A stretch of 10,750 bases of DNA from Lachnoclostridium sp. UBA3775 (lineage in GTDB: Bacteria; Bacillota; Clostridia; Lachnospirales; Lachnospiraceae): positions 1-10,750 of the forward strand of contig DFFN01000053.1 in assembly GCA_002369525.1 (NCBI GenBank), written 5' to 3'. Below are positions 1-6,879 of this stretch, one piece after another (the stretch's first letter is position 1; every line of letters starts with the position of its first letter). The notes beneath the pieces were generated by a model. It was not told the origin of the DNA, ran no database searches, and saw only the letters and a list, made by a program, of their open reading frames with translations. The translations under genes were made by a program, and so were the position numbers.

Positions 1-2407
1 AGCCAAGTTTCAGGAAGTTAGCCCCCTTGCCCACATACTGTACGCGGCTGGAGGAAGTAAGGCCCTCATTGCGGCTAGAAAGCTTCCAGCGGTAGCGTTG
101 CTTGGGGAAGGTCAGGCGGGAAAGAGCCTGACGCAAGGGAGCAAAGGCCGCCTCAAAATTCCTGTATTCCTCCTGAGGCACGGTGATGCCCACCACCAGG
201 TCCTGCTGATTGAAGACCTGGCGCAGCACCTCACCGAAGATTTCCGGCAGCTTGGCAAAGTTGGCATCAAAATCAGCCAGGAAATCCTTCACGAAATGGT
301 AGAAAGGCAGGCCCCCCTGATCAGCATAGGCACCTGCAGGGGTAAGATAGGAGGCAATGCGCCCCGACACTACCTGATGGGCAGAACGCTGGAGACTCAG
401 TTCCACCTCCGTCTGAATCTGCAGCAGCAGTTCCTTGATGCGCTTGGCATCTGTAAAGAGGCTTCTGGTGACGATTTCCTGCAAAAGCTGGCAGAGATGG
501 GGCAGCTTCTTGGCCAAAGCCTTGGCCTTGATGCGGAACTTGGGCAGGCAGGAATCCGGCTCGCCCTTGCGGGTCATAGCCACCACGTCATAGCTGATGC
601 CGCCAGTGTGCAGGTTCTTGAGATTGGCCAGCTCGGCATAGGAATGCTCCGTGGTATCCACCTCGCCCATAAGCTCTGCCAGCAGATAGAGGTAAGGCAG
701 ATGCTCCTGGGCCACCCGGCTGGCATCAAAGTACAGGTTCAGGTAGCCAATGCCATGGGTGTCCACATTGGTGTGGAGCACCTTGGTGCCCATGACTTCC
801 TTTTCCACCATAGGCAGGTTATAGGCTTCCTTGCGGATATCCTCCACATCCAGCACAGGGATAGAAGCCAGGGCCTCCGGCGTCTCCGGCGTCTGCTGGC
901 GCTCCTTCAAGGCTTTGTTGGCCTCAATCAGCTCTGCAATCTCCTGCGGGGAAAGCTGTGCCTTCTTCTCAGCCAGGAGCTTGGCCTGAGCAGCCTCACG
1001 CTCGGCTGACATGGTGGTGCTGGGCGCCAGGGTAACCATGGTCACATGCTTGTTGTCCAGGAAATATTTCTTGATAAGCTCCTCGAAATAACGCCCCTGG
1101 AGGCCTTCCTTCATGCGGGCCAGCAAGTCCTCGTAGTAAAGAGCATCTTCGGGCTGGCCATCATAGAGCCAGGTCTTCATGGCCGCAATGCCATAGATAA
1201 GACCCTTGGGGGCAGAGCCGAAATCTGCCTCACGCAGGCGGAATTCCAGCAGGTTGATAGAAGCCTCCAGCAGGGTCTTGTCCAGACCCTCATCAGCAAG
1301 CTTCTTCAAGGTATCAAAGGTCAGCTGGCGGAACTTCTCTGCCCTTTCTGCCTCGGAGTTGGCCACTACGATGCTGAGGTAAGGCTGCATCACGCTCTCT
1401 TCAAAGCTGGAGTCCACATCCTTGCCCAGTTCTGCGTCAATCAACGCCTTGCGCAGGGGAGCAGCCGGCGTCTTCAGCAGAGCATGGTTGAGAATCTCCA
1501 GCCCCATGACCGTTTCCGTGTCAAGAGTATCCCCCATCAGCCAGTTCAGGGAAAGGAAGGTCTTTTCCTCCGTCCCCTCCTCCTGGCTCACGGGATAGTG
1601 CTCCGTGCGGCTGTGCATTTCCGTAAAAGGCTCCTGCTTATCTATGCGGGACGGCACAGGAATACGGTCGAAATGGGCGAGGTATTCCCTGTCCAGATAG
1701 GCCAGCTTCTCCTCAATATCCAGGTCGCCATAAAGGAAAATATAGCTGTTGGAAGGATGATAATATTTCCCATGGAAATCAGCAAACATCTCCTGGGTAA
1801 GCTCGGGGATGTGCTCCGGATTGCCGCCTGACTCATAGCCATAAGTGGTATCCGGGTAAAGGGAGTTCATGATGTGGTTCTCCAGGATATCATCCGGAGA
1901 GGACAGGGCGCCCTTCATCTCGTTATAGACCACGCCGTTGATTCCGAGCTCACCGTCCGTCGAATCCAGCTCATAGTGCCAGCCTTCCTGCTTAAAGATT
2001 TCCTCATGGGAATATATGCGGGGATTGAGCACGGCATCCATGTAAACGTCCATCAGGTTTTTGATGTCCTGATCGTTGCAGCTGGCAACGGGATAAACGG
2101 TTTTATCGGGATATGTCATGGCATTAAGGAAGGTATTGAGGGAGCTTTTGGCAAGCTCGATGAAAGGATCCTTAACCGGATATTTGTCCGAACCGCAAAG
2201 AACCGTATGCTCGATTATATGCGGAACACCCGTCGAATTCTTCGGTGTTGTACGGAATGCTATATAAAAAACCTTGTTTTTATCTTCGCTTGAGATCAGA
2301 GCCACTCTGGCCCCGCTTTTCTTATGACGGAGCACATATCCCACTCCGGATACGTCGCCCAGCTCCTCTGTACGTATCAATTCGTAATTCTCGTTCTGTA
2401 TGTTCAA
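1..2407 (-). CDS. M16C zinc metallopeptidase, PreP-type (partial, C-terminus off the left edge)
   Basis: I read one uninterrupted frame of 802 codons from a TTG at 2407 down to the window edge; no ATG lies near the start, and a strong GGAGGAAGA Shine-Dalgarno (2411-2419) ends three bases upstream. The inverted zincin motif HIIEH is at residues 63-67 and the third zinc ligand is Glu163 in NEMKGA. The 96-residue distance from His67 to Glu163 matches the presequence-protease subfamily rather than the shorter spacing of pitrilysin/insulinase. A charged Glu/Lys/Ala-rich helical stretch (about residues 475-510) is the expected linker between the two halves, and the second half carries motifs such as QYVGKG near the edge. 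The family normally has about 970 residues, so roughly 170 are missing. Such enzymes degrade unfolded peptides inside a closed chamber; the bacterial role is usually cytoplasmic peptide turnover (family knowledge). Codon style changes near residues 155-170 although the frame stays open. Confidence 0.93.
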   Translation of the reverse strand, partial: MNIQNENYELIRTEELGDVSGVGYVLRHKKSGARVALISSEDKNKVFYIAFRTTPKNSTGVPHIIEHTVLCGSDKYPVKDPFIELAKSSLNTFLNAMTYPDKTVYPVASCNDQDIKNLMDVYMDAVLNPRIYSHEEIFKQEGWHYELDSTDGELGINGVVYNEMKGALSSPDDILENHIMNSLYPDTTYGYESGGNPEHIPELTQEMFADFHGKYYHPSNSYIFLYGDLDIEEKLAYLDREYLAHFDRIPVPSRIDKQEPFTEMHSRTEHYPVSQEEGTEEKTFLSLNWLMGDTLDTETVMGLEILNHALLKTPAAPLRKALIDAELGKDVDSSFEESVMQPYLSIVVANSEAERAEKFRQLTFDTLKKLADEGLDKTLLEASINLLEFRLREADFGSAPKGLIYGIAAMKTWLYDGQPEDALYYEDLLARMKEGLQGRYFEELIKKYFLDNKHVTMVTLAPSTTMSAEREAAQAKLLAEKKAQLSPQEIAELIEANKALKERQQTPETPEALASIPVLDVEDIRKEAYNLPMVEKEVMGTKVLHTNVDTHGIGYLNLYFDASRVAQEHLPYLYLLAELMGEVDTTEHSYAELANLKNLHTGGISYDVVAMTRKGEPDSCLPKFRIKAKALAKKLPHLCQLLQEIVTRSLFTDAKRIKELLLQIQTEVELSLQRSAHQVVSGRIASYLTPAGAYADQGGLPFYHFVKDFLADFDANFAKLPEIFGEVLRQVFNQQDLVVGITVPQEEYRNFEAAFAPLRQALSRLTFPKQRYRWKLSSRNEGLTSSSRVQYVGKGANFLKLG
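1900..1950. other. Codon-style junction inside the M16C gene
   Basis: Upstream of this point (residues 1-158) the gene is written like the rest of the window, with five ATA isoleucine codons and several TCG/ACG/GGA codons. Downstream, in about 640 codons, I find a single ATA, and leucine, arginine, threonine and lysine are mostly CTG, CGC, ACC and AAG. The change falls in or beside the highly conserved VVYNEMKGA stretch (1907-1933). No frameshift or stop accompanies it. The cause could be intragenic recombination or an assembly join at a shared conserved sequence. Confidence 0.6.
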
Positions 2408-2410
2408 GTA

Positions 2411-2419
2411 TCTTCCTCC
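2411..2419 (-). promoter_or_regulatory. Ribosome binding site deciding the TTG start of the M16C gene
   Basis: On the minus strand GGAGGAAGA is followed by TAC and then TTG (2407-2405), placing the GGAGG core 7 nt from the start codon. This is the reason for accepting a TTG start: the first in-frame ATG codons are deep inside the conserved catalytic region. Confidence 0.75.
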
Positions 2420-2467
2420 GGAGAAACAATCATTTTTTTAAGTTTACTACATTTTTCCTTTTATTAC

Positions 2468-2509
2468 AAGATAATTTAGGCCAAAAGATGTTCGAATTTG
2501 TATTATCTT
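2468..2509 (-). repeat. Inverted repeat in the leader of the M16C gene
   Basis: AAGATAAT (2468-2475) and ATTATCTT (2502-2509) are perfect 8-base inverted arms separated by 26 bases. If transcription starts near 2511 on the minus strand, the whole structure lies in the 5' leader. The arms are AT-rich, so folding would be weak and chance occurrence is possible. Confidence 0.3.
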
Positions 2510-2517
2510 ATACACTT

Positions 2518-2546
2518 TGTATAAATAATGCACTTTTTTCTTCCAA
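2518..2546 (-). promoter_or_regulatory. Candidate sigma-70/SigA promoter for the M16C gene
   Basis: On the minus strand a TTGGAA -35 (2546-2541) and TATACA -10 (2523-2518) are separated by exactly 17 nt. This would give a leader of about 100 nt. The region is AT-rich and other -10-like hexamers lie just downstream, so the assignment is tentative. Confidence 0.4.
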
Positions 2547-2559
2547 AATCTTATAAGTG

Positions 2560-2589
2560 TTGACAAACATGCTTTCTATGATTTATAAT
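2560..2589 (+). promoter_or_regulatory. SigA promoter of the cold-shock gene
   Basis: Consensus TTGACA (2560-2565) and TATAAT (2584-2589) are 18 nt apart. Transcription would start near 2596, giving a leader of about 70-75 nt before the ATG at 2670. A leader of this kind fits the post-transcriptional control common in cold-shock genes. Confidence 0.85.
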
Positions 2590-2611
2590 ACTCCACAAAT
2601 TGACAGAATTC

Positions 2612-2655
2612 GTACCATTTTCTTCAGTTTTATTTTATTTTTATTCAAATGGTAC
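2612..2655 (+). repeat. Inverted repeat in the cold-shock leader, abutting the ribosome binding site
   Basis: GTACCATTT (2612-2620) and AAATGGTAC (2647-2655) are perfect 9-base inverted arms around a 26-base U-rich loop. The 3' arm ends two bases before the AAAGAGG ribosome binding site (2658-2664), so a hairpin in the mRNA would sit directly beside the initiation region. A thermosensing or cold-dependent role is inferred only from position. Confidence 0.55.
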
Positions 2656-2669
2656 AGAAAGAGGATATC

Positions 2670-2873
2670 ATGAAGAAGGGAACTGTTAAGTGGTTCAATG
2701 CCAAGAAAGGCTACGGCTTCCTGTGTGACGAAGAAGGAAATGAAATCTTTGTACATTTTTCTGCTATCGTAATGGACGGCTTCAAGGTACTTGAAGAAGG
2801 AATGCCTGTTCAGTTTGATATTGTTGACGGCGCTAAAGGCCCTCAGGCAGCAAATGTTGTAAAACTGAGCTAA
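2670..2873 (+). CDS. cspA: Cold-shock protein, CspA family (67 aa)
   Basis: This is a single cold-shock domain, a five-stranded OB-fold that binds single-stranded RNA and DNA and acts in the cytoplasm as an RNA chaperone (family knowledge). The nucleic-acid-binding motifs are intact: the W-F-N stretch at residues 8-10, RNP1-like KGYGFL at about 13-18 and RNP2-like IFVHF at about 26-30, followed by the family's closing GPQAANV. The length of 67 residues is standard. I chose the ATG at 2670, not the in-frame ATG at 2649, because AAAGAGG (2658-2664) lies 5 nt upstream of it and the protein then starts exactly at the conserved KGTVKWFN. The 2649 ATG lies inside the leader inverted repeat. The gene is monocistronic, with its own near-consensus promoter and a terminator directly after the stop. 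The symbol marks the family; the specific paralogue cannot be told. Confidence 0.96.
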   Translation: MKKGTVKWFNAKKGYGFLCDEEGNEIFVHFSAIVMDGFKVLEEGMPVQFDIVDGAKGPQAANVVKLS

Positions 2874-2877
2874 AAAG

Positions 2878-2906
2878 AACCGGATGGATGACCATCCGGT
2901 TTTTTT
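2878..2906. terminator. Intrinsic terminator between convergent genes
   Basis: A perfect 9-bp stem, ACCGGATGG (2879-2887) with CCATCCGGT (2892-2900), encloses a 4-base loop and is followed on the plus strand by a seven-T tract. It starts just after the cold-shock stop codon. On the minus strand the hairpin is followed by TTCTTTTTA, and the cohesin gene ends at 2912, so it probably also terminates the five-gene minus-strand operon. Confidence 0.92.
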
Positions 2907-2911
2907 ATGTC

Positions 2912-4750
2912 TTATTTTGTTTCTTCGGTTTCGTCCGCTTCTTCGGTTTCGCTTATCTCTTCTGTTTTGCCGGTTTCTGCAGTCTCGCTTGTTTCAGCCG
3001 CTTCAGGCTCATTTATTGTCTCATCAGCCTTACTTACCAATGCTTTTTCCTCTCCGGGAGTTTTCGACTCTTCGCTCGAAGAAGCCTCGTCCGCCTCGGA
3101 GACTCCGGATTCCTCATCCTCCTGTTTATCGCTTTCTTCTTTATCGTCGGCATGTTCTGAGTTTATTCTTTCAACCACAGCCTTCTTTATCTCCTCTTCG
3201 TTGATCTCGGGTATGGCATAGCTCTTCCTTCTCTCGCCCACATACAGGCACATAAAGGTAATGGCGAGAAGAAATACTGCGATAACCACCGCTATCTTTC
3301 CGACAGACTTGATTTTATCCTTTCTGTTCTTTTCATTATCAGGATTTTCATCTGTTGCAACCTGTTCGGTTGCTGTCTTATCCCCGCTGCTCTCATTTTC
3401 CGGCATCACCTTTTCGCCGGCATTCTCGGTCCCGGTTTCTACAGGTTCAACCGGCATGGGGGTTGCAGGAACCGGCGTGACACTTACGGGAACCGGTGTA
3501 GCTTCGCTTTTTTCTTCATTGTACCTTTGAAGCGTATCCTCTCTTGTGTCAAAGCTGTACCATGATCCTTCGTCGATGTACATCAGCGAAAATTCCGAAG
3601 AATCATCCTTTTTATATGCGGGATATGATACTCCTTCGATTTCCTCAATGTAAAGATGATAGCCTTCGGGAATTTCATTCTCGGGCGCAAGGCATATACG
3701 GAAATTCCTTTTCTGAGGATTCATGGTCCTGAACAGCGTAAAGCTCTCGTCATCGCTGTTGTAAATGTAGAGCTGTCCGTCCGAAAGCTCTGCAAGCACA
3801 ATATCATTTTCAGGCTGACGGTATACTTCAGCCATGATGCCGAGTATATTTGCGTCTTCCTTCTGATAATCCTCGGGGGGAGCAACGCTAAGCTTGTCGG
3901 CAAGCTGAAGCTCTATCTGCTTTTCCACGGCTTTGCCGTTCTCATCGATCTCAAAGACTCTTGCTTTTGTTTTGATTCCGGGTGTAGGGGTCGGCGTGTC
4001 GGTAGGAATCGGCGTTGCCGTCGGAGAAGGTGTGGGCGTTGCCTCTGCCTTTGTGACGGTGATCGTATAGGTTGCCTTTGCGCCGCTTTCCGCGGTTACA
4101 AGTATTTTGACGGAGTTTGTGCCTGCCTTCAGGTTGTTTCCGCTGACGGCTACCTTGGCGTAGGGCGAAGTGGCCTTCGCATTCAGAGTAAGTGCCCGTA
4201 CATCTGCTCCTACCGAAATGGTGTAGTTCAGTGTTTTTTTGTTAAATGCAGGGCTTAATTTCCCCTGCCCGACAATAAGCGAAGCAAGGGTACAGTCGGT
4301 CGAAGCCTGACGGGGAGCATTTACAACGACGCTTCCTTCAGACTTGACTACCTTCATATTGTTGTAATCGGAATCGAGAATCTCTCCGTCATACGCAGTT
4401 ATGCCAAGCTTTGAGGTACCTGCCTTTTTTCCTTTGAACTTCAGGGTGTAGCTTTTGGATTTTGCCAGCACGTCATCAACAAATATCAGAACCCCGTTTC
4501 CTCCGTTGCAGAAATTCATATCCGCGCTCTGTGGAACATATTCTATCACCGCCGCATCATAGGTAACGGTAAATCTGTAGGCTCCGATTTCTGCGGTACT
4601 GGAAGCAGAAACAGTTACATTTACGGTCTGTCCGGTCTCAATCGTCCCGCCCCTGGTTGTAATCTTTACATCCGCCGCAAAAGCCATACCGGTAAGTATG
4701 AACACCGCGGCAAAAAGCATCAAACATCTTATGATTGGATTTTTTCTCAT
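2912..4750 (-). CDS. Membrane-anchored cohesin-domain surface protein (612 aa)
   Basis: I chose the ATG at 4750: it has GGGAG upstream and gives a clean signal peptide (MRKN start, hydrophobic core, AFA/AD cleavage near residue 26). Domains in order: a cohesin-like beta-sandwich (about 27-144, with the VNVTVSAS and YDAAVIEYVP features); a cadherin-like beta-sandwich (about 154-234); a Thr/Pro linker (236-258); an unrecognised domain (about 262-412); a second Pro-rich linker; one transmembrane helix (about 483-504) followed by basic ERRKS; and a cytoplasmic tail of about 105 residues very rich in Glu and Asp, ending in T-E-E/S-E-T repeats. Cohesins bind dockerins (family knowledge). The gene just upstream, 22 nt away, encodes a dockerin-bearing wall hydrolase, so this protein is probably its surface receptor. 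This is the last gene of the operon, before the shared terminator. The binding partner is inferred, not shown. Confidence 0.87.
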   Translation of the reverse strand: MRKNPIIRCLMLFAAVFILTGMAFAADVKITTRGGTIETGQTVNVTVSASSTAEIGAYRFTVTYDAAVIEYVPQSADMNFCNGGNGVLIFVDDVLAKSKSYTLKFKGKKAGTSKLGITAYDGEILDSDYNNMKVVKSEGSVVVNAPRQASTDCTLASLIVGQGKLSPAFNKKTLNYTISVGADVRALTLNAKATSPYAKVAVSGNNLKAGTNSVKILVTAESGAKATYTITVTKAEATPTPSPTATPIPTDTPTPTPGIKTKARVFEIDENGKAVEKQIELQLADKLSVAPPEDYQKEDANILGIMAEVYRQPENDIVLAELSDGQLYIYNSDDESFTLFRTMNPQKRNFRICLAPENEIPEGYHLYIEEIEGVSYPAYKKDDSSEFSLMYIDEGSWYSFDTREDTLQRYNEEKSEATPVPVSVTPVPATPMPVEPVETGTENAGEKVMPENESSGDKTATEQVATDENPDNEKNRKDKIKSVGKIAVVIAVFLLAITFMCLYVGERRKSYAIPEINEEEIKKAVVERINSEHADDKEESDKQEDEESGVSEADEASSSEESKTPGEEKALVSKADETINEPEAAETSETAETGKTEEISETEEADETEETK

Positions 4751-4772
4751 TATTAACTCCCGTAGCATAAAA

Positions 4773-6857
4773 TCATATTCCGTCTTTCAGAACGCTGTAT
4801 CCCAAAAGCGTCTGCTTAAGTGTCAGAAGATCTTTGATTCCCACGCTTCCGAGCTTGTTTACGGAAGCGGCATATGCCTGCGCCTGATCGAGCGCCTGCG
4901 CTCCCATCAGGTTCTTCTTTACAAAAAGTATGTCCTTAACCGTCAGCATTCCGTCGGGGCTTACATCTCCCTTGACGCAGATTGTATATTTTCCGGTTCC
5001 CGAAACCAGTATCTGTCCCGTCATGCAAAGGCTGTCCATGGCAATCTGTTTTCCGGCGGAATCGGTTACCGAAGCACCTTCCGTACTGAGTTTTTTAAGG
5101 AAGTCGGAAACCTTTGTCTGAGGCGCGATTCCTACAATATAATTTCCCGTTACCGGATACATATCGCTGATATCATACGACAGTTCCTTGTGCGAGGTAT
5201 CCGTCGGGGAAGAAGTTGCCGGCTGCTTATATATCGTTATTTTATACACAAGCTTGCTGCCGTCGCCTGCCGTAACCGTTATTTCAAATAAATTGTTTCC
5301 GTCGGCAAGCACCTTGTTACCGCTTCCCGTTACCTTTGCCTGGGCATTTACCGCAGCCGCGGAAATCGTTACGGTATTTACGTTTGACGCCACAACAGTC
5401 GAATACTCCAGAGTTTTGTAGCTGAAGGTCGGCGTGAGGCTGATACCGTTTATCGAAAGTGCCTTAAGATATGCGTTGGGTGAAGCATAGCCTAACGGAA
5501 GCGGGCAGGGATTTTCAGGCATGCCCTTAAAAACAGGGATAAGGAACTCGGCCGGATCGTTGTAGTCGGCGTTTTTATTATAGGCGCCGTATGCCTGGTT
5601 CGCCGGGTCGAGGATGTTGCCCATGTACTGGTGGGCATAGGTATTGAAGGTACTGAAATTAAATTTCTGCAGATAATGGTTGCTCTGACCCTTGTTTACA
5701 TACATGTTTCCGAAAAATATGCTTCCTCCGACAACCGCCTTGTACCTTGAATTCCAGGGACGAAGGGTTGCCGCATCTGTCTTTGAAGCATAGATAAGAC
5801 CGTTGGTTATCGCATCGACACCATTTTTCTGGGCTGCGCCGACGTTGAAATAATTATAGATTCCTTCGTAGCCCTTGACCGTACCGCTCACGCTGCCCGT
5901 TGCGCCTGCGGTTCCTACCTCCTGCATTATCTTGTTTGCAAGGATATAGGGGCTCACGCCGGATTTCTCGGCAGCGATCATCAGTAAGGACGCATAGCTG
6001 TTCTTGCCGTCATACGTTCCCTTCATGAAACTGTTTTTGATCACTTCCTGGGTTCCTTCAAGAGTCTGTATCGAAGGATTGAAGGCCTGAGAACGGAACT
6101 GGGAAATGCCTTTTTCGTTAAGGAAATTTCTCGGATCCATATAGTACGCAAGGATTTCGTTTGAAGCCTGGACCCAGTTTCCCGTGTCATAGGATGTGTA
6201 GCTGTCGGTGAGCGGATTATAGGCACCGGCCGCATGCGAAAACCATGAATAGAAATAGTCTCCCGTCACTTCGGTCTTGCAGTATCTCATCGAAACGAGG
6301 CTGTAGCCGAGAGTATTTTCCTTTTGCAGCGATACGGACCAGTCAAGGCTTGTATCGATGCTTGTGCCGCCTCCGGTAAAGTAGGGCGTGAAAACCCAGT
6401 CGGGGTGAAGTGAATGCAAGAGGCAGAGCTTCTCGACATAATCCTCCGGAAAGCCCTTCTCAAGAAGTGTTGCGGCATATTCCTCATCATAGGCCTTCTG
6501 AGGCTCGATGATATAGTCATGCCTGATATAGCCCTTGTAATTCACTCCGTTGCATTCATAGGAAATATAGTACCACAGTTCCTTGTCGGTACCTGTTTTT
6601 TCGGACAGTATGACTACCTTCTGATTGCCGTAGACCAGCGCGGGGTTGCCCTTTGCATCCGCAACCGCTGCATAACCAAGTCCGGCGTTCTGACGTATTT
6701 TAAGAATGTTCCTGTCGCCGCACGAATGCACATAGGCAATTCTTACATCATCGGCGGCGGCAGTTTTGTTAAAAAGACTGATTTTGGGCACAGAAATAGT
6801 AAGGATCACAAAACACATGAAAATCCCTATTATTCTTTTAATGCCGCACCTATTCAT
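4773..6857 (-). CDS. Secreted glucosaminidase (GH73-like) with SH3, cadherin-like and dockerin domains (694 aa)
   Basis: The protein begins with a signal peptide (about 1-36, cleavage near KTAAA/DD). An SH3-like domain follows (about 38-116). The catalytic region spans about 125-420 and has the LHPDW stretch near 150, the DPRNFL segment near 241 and IMQEVG at 310-315, where Glu313 is the likely acid. YEGIYNYFNVGA (330-341) is typical of endo-beta-N-acetylglucosaminidase domains that cut peptidoglycan glycan strands. A cadherin-like beta-sandwich lies at about 462-543, then a short Thr/Ser/Pro linker, a DFLKKL-containing module often found before dockerins, and a dockerin (about 629-688). The first dockerin calcium loop, DVSPDGMLTVKD (631-642), is complete; the second (about 665-676) has lost key acidic positions. 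GGGAGGATAA precedes the ATG. The gene is 22 nt from each neighbour. It probably acts outside the membrane, docked on the cohesin protein encoded next. Confidence 0.9.
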   Translation of the reverse strand: MNRCGIKRIIGIFMCFVILTISVPKISLFNKTAAADDVRIAYVHSCGDRNILKIRQNAGLGYAAVADAKGNPALVYGNQKVVILSEKTGTDKELWYYISYECNGVNYKGYIRHDYIIEPQKAYDEEYAATLLEKGFPEDYVEKLCLLHSLHPDWVFTPYFTGGGTSIDTSLDWSVSLQKENTLGYSLVSMRYCKTEVTGDYFYSWFSHAAGAYNPLTDSYTSYDTGNWVQASNEILAYYMDPRNFLNEKGISQFRSQAFNPSIQTLEGTQEVIKNSFMKGTYDGKNSYASLLMIAAEKSGVSPYILANKIMQEVGTAGATGSVSGTVKGYEGIYNYFNVGAAQKNGVDAITNGLIYASKTDAATLRPWNSRYKAVVGGSIFFGNMYVNKGQSNHYLQKFNFSTFNTYAHQYMGNILDPANQAYGAYNKNADYNDPAEFLIPVFKGMPENPCPLPLGYASPNAYLKALSINGISLTPTFSYKTLEYSTVVASNVNTVTISAAAVNAQAKVTGSGNKVLADGNNLFEITVTAGDGSKLVYKITIYKQPATSSPTDTSHKELSYDISDMYPVTGNYIVGIAPQTKVSDFLKKLSTEGASVTDSAGKQIAMDSLCMTGQILVSGTGKYTICVKGDVSPDGMLTVKDILFVKKNLMGAQALDQAQAYAASVNKLGSVGIKDLLTLKQTLLGYSVLKDGI

Positions 6858-6879
6858 TTATCCTCCCAAGTATACGGAA

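Noticed and set aside
98..1831. Two long plus-strand open frames (98-1009 and 1046-1831)
   Set aside because: They lie antisense to the M16C peptidase, whose frame is continuous and carries conserved motifs. Their proteins show no recognisable domain and arise from the high-GC complementary strand.
1..2407. Frameshift or pseudogene in the M16C gene at the composition break
   Set aside because: The translation runs without stop or frame change through the break and the family motifs continue on both sides.
2649..2669. Upstream in-frame ATG for the cold-shock protein
   Set aside because: It lies within the leader inverted repeat, has no ribosome binding site, and would add seven residues before the conserved start of the domain.
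4751..4768. Upstream in-frame ATG for the cohesin protein
   Set aside because: The ribosome binding site GGGAG would be inside the coding sequence and the signal peptide would be displaced; the ATG at 4750 fits both.
2912..6857. Fragment of a cellulosome cluster
   Set aside because: Only one cohesin and one dockerin are present, the catalytic domain targets peptidoglycan, and no carbohydrate-binding module or plant-polysaccharide hydrolase is visible; neighbours are wall genes.
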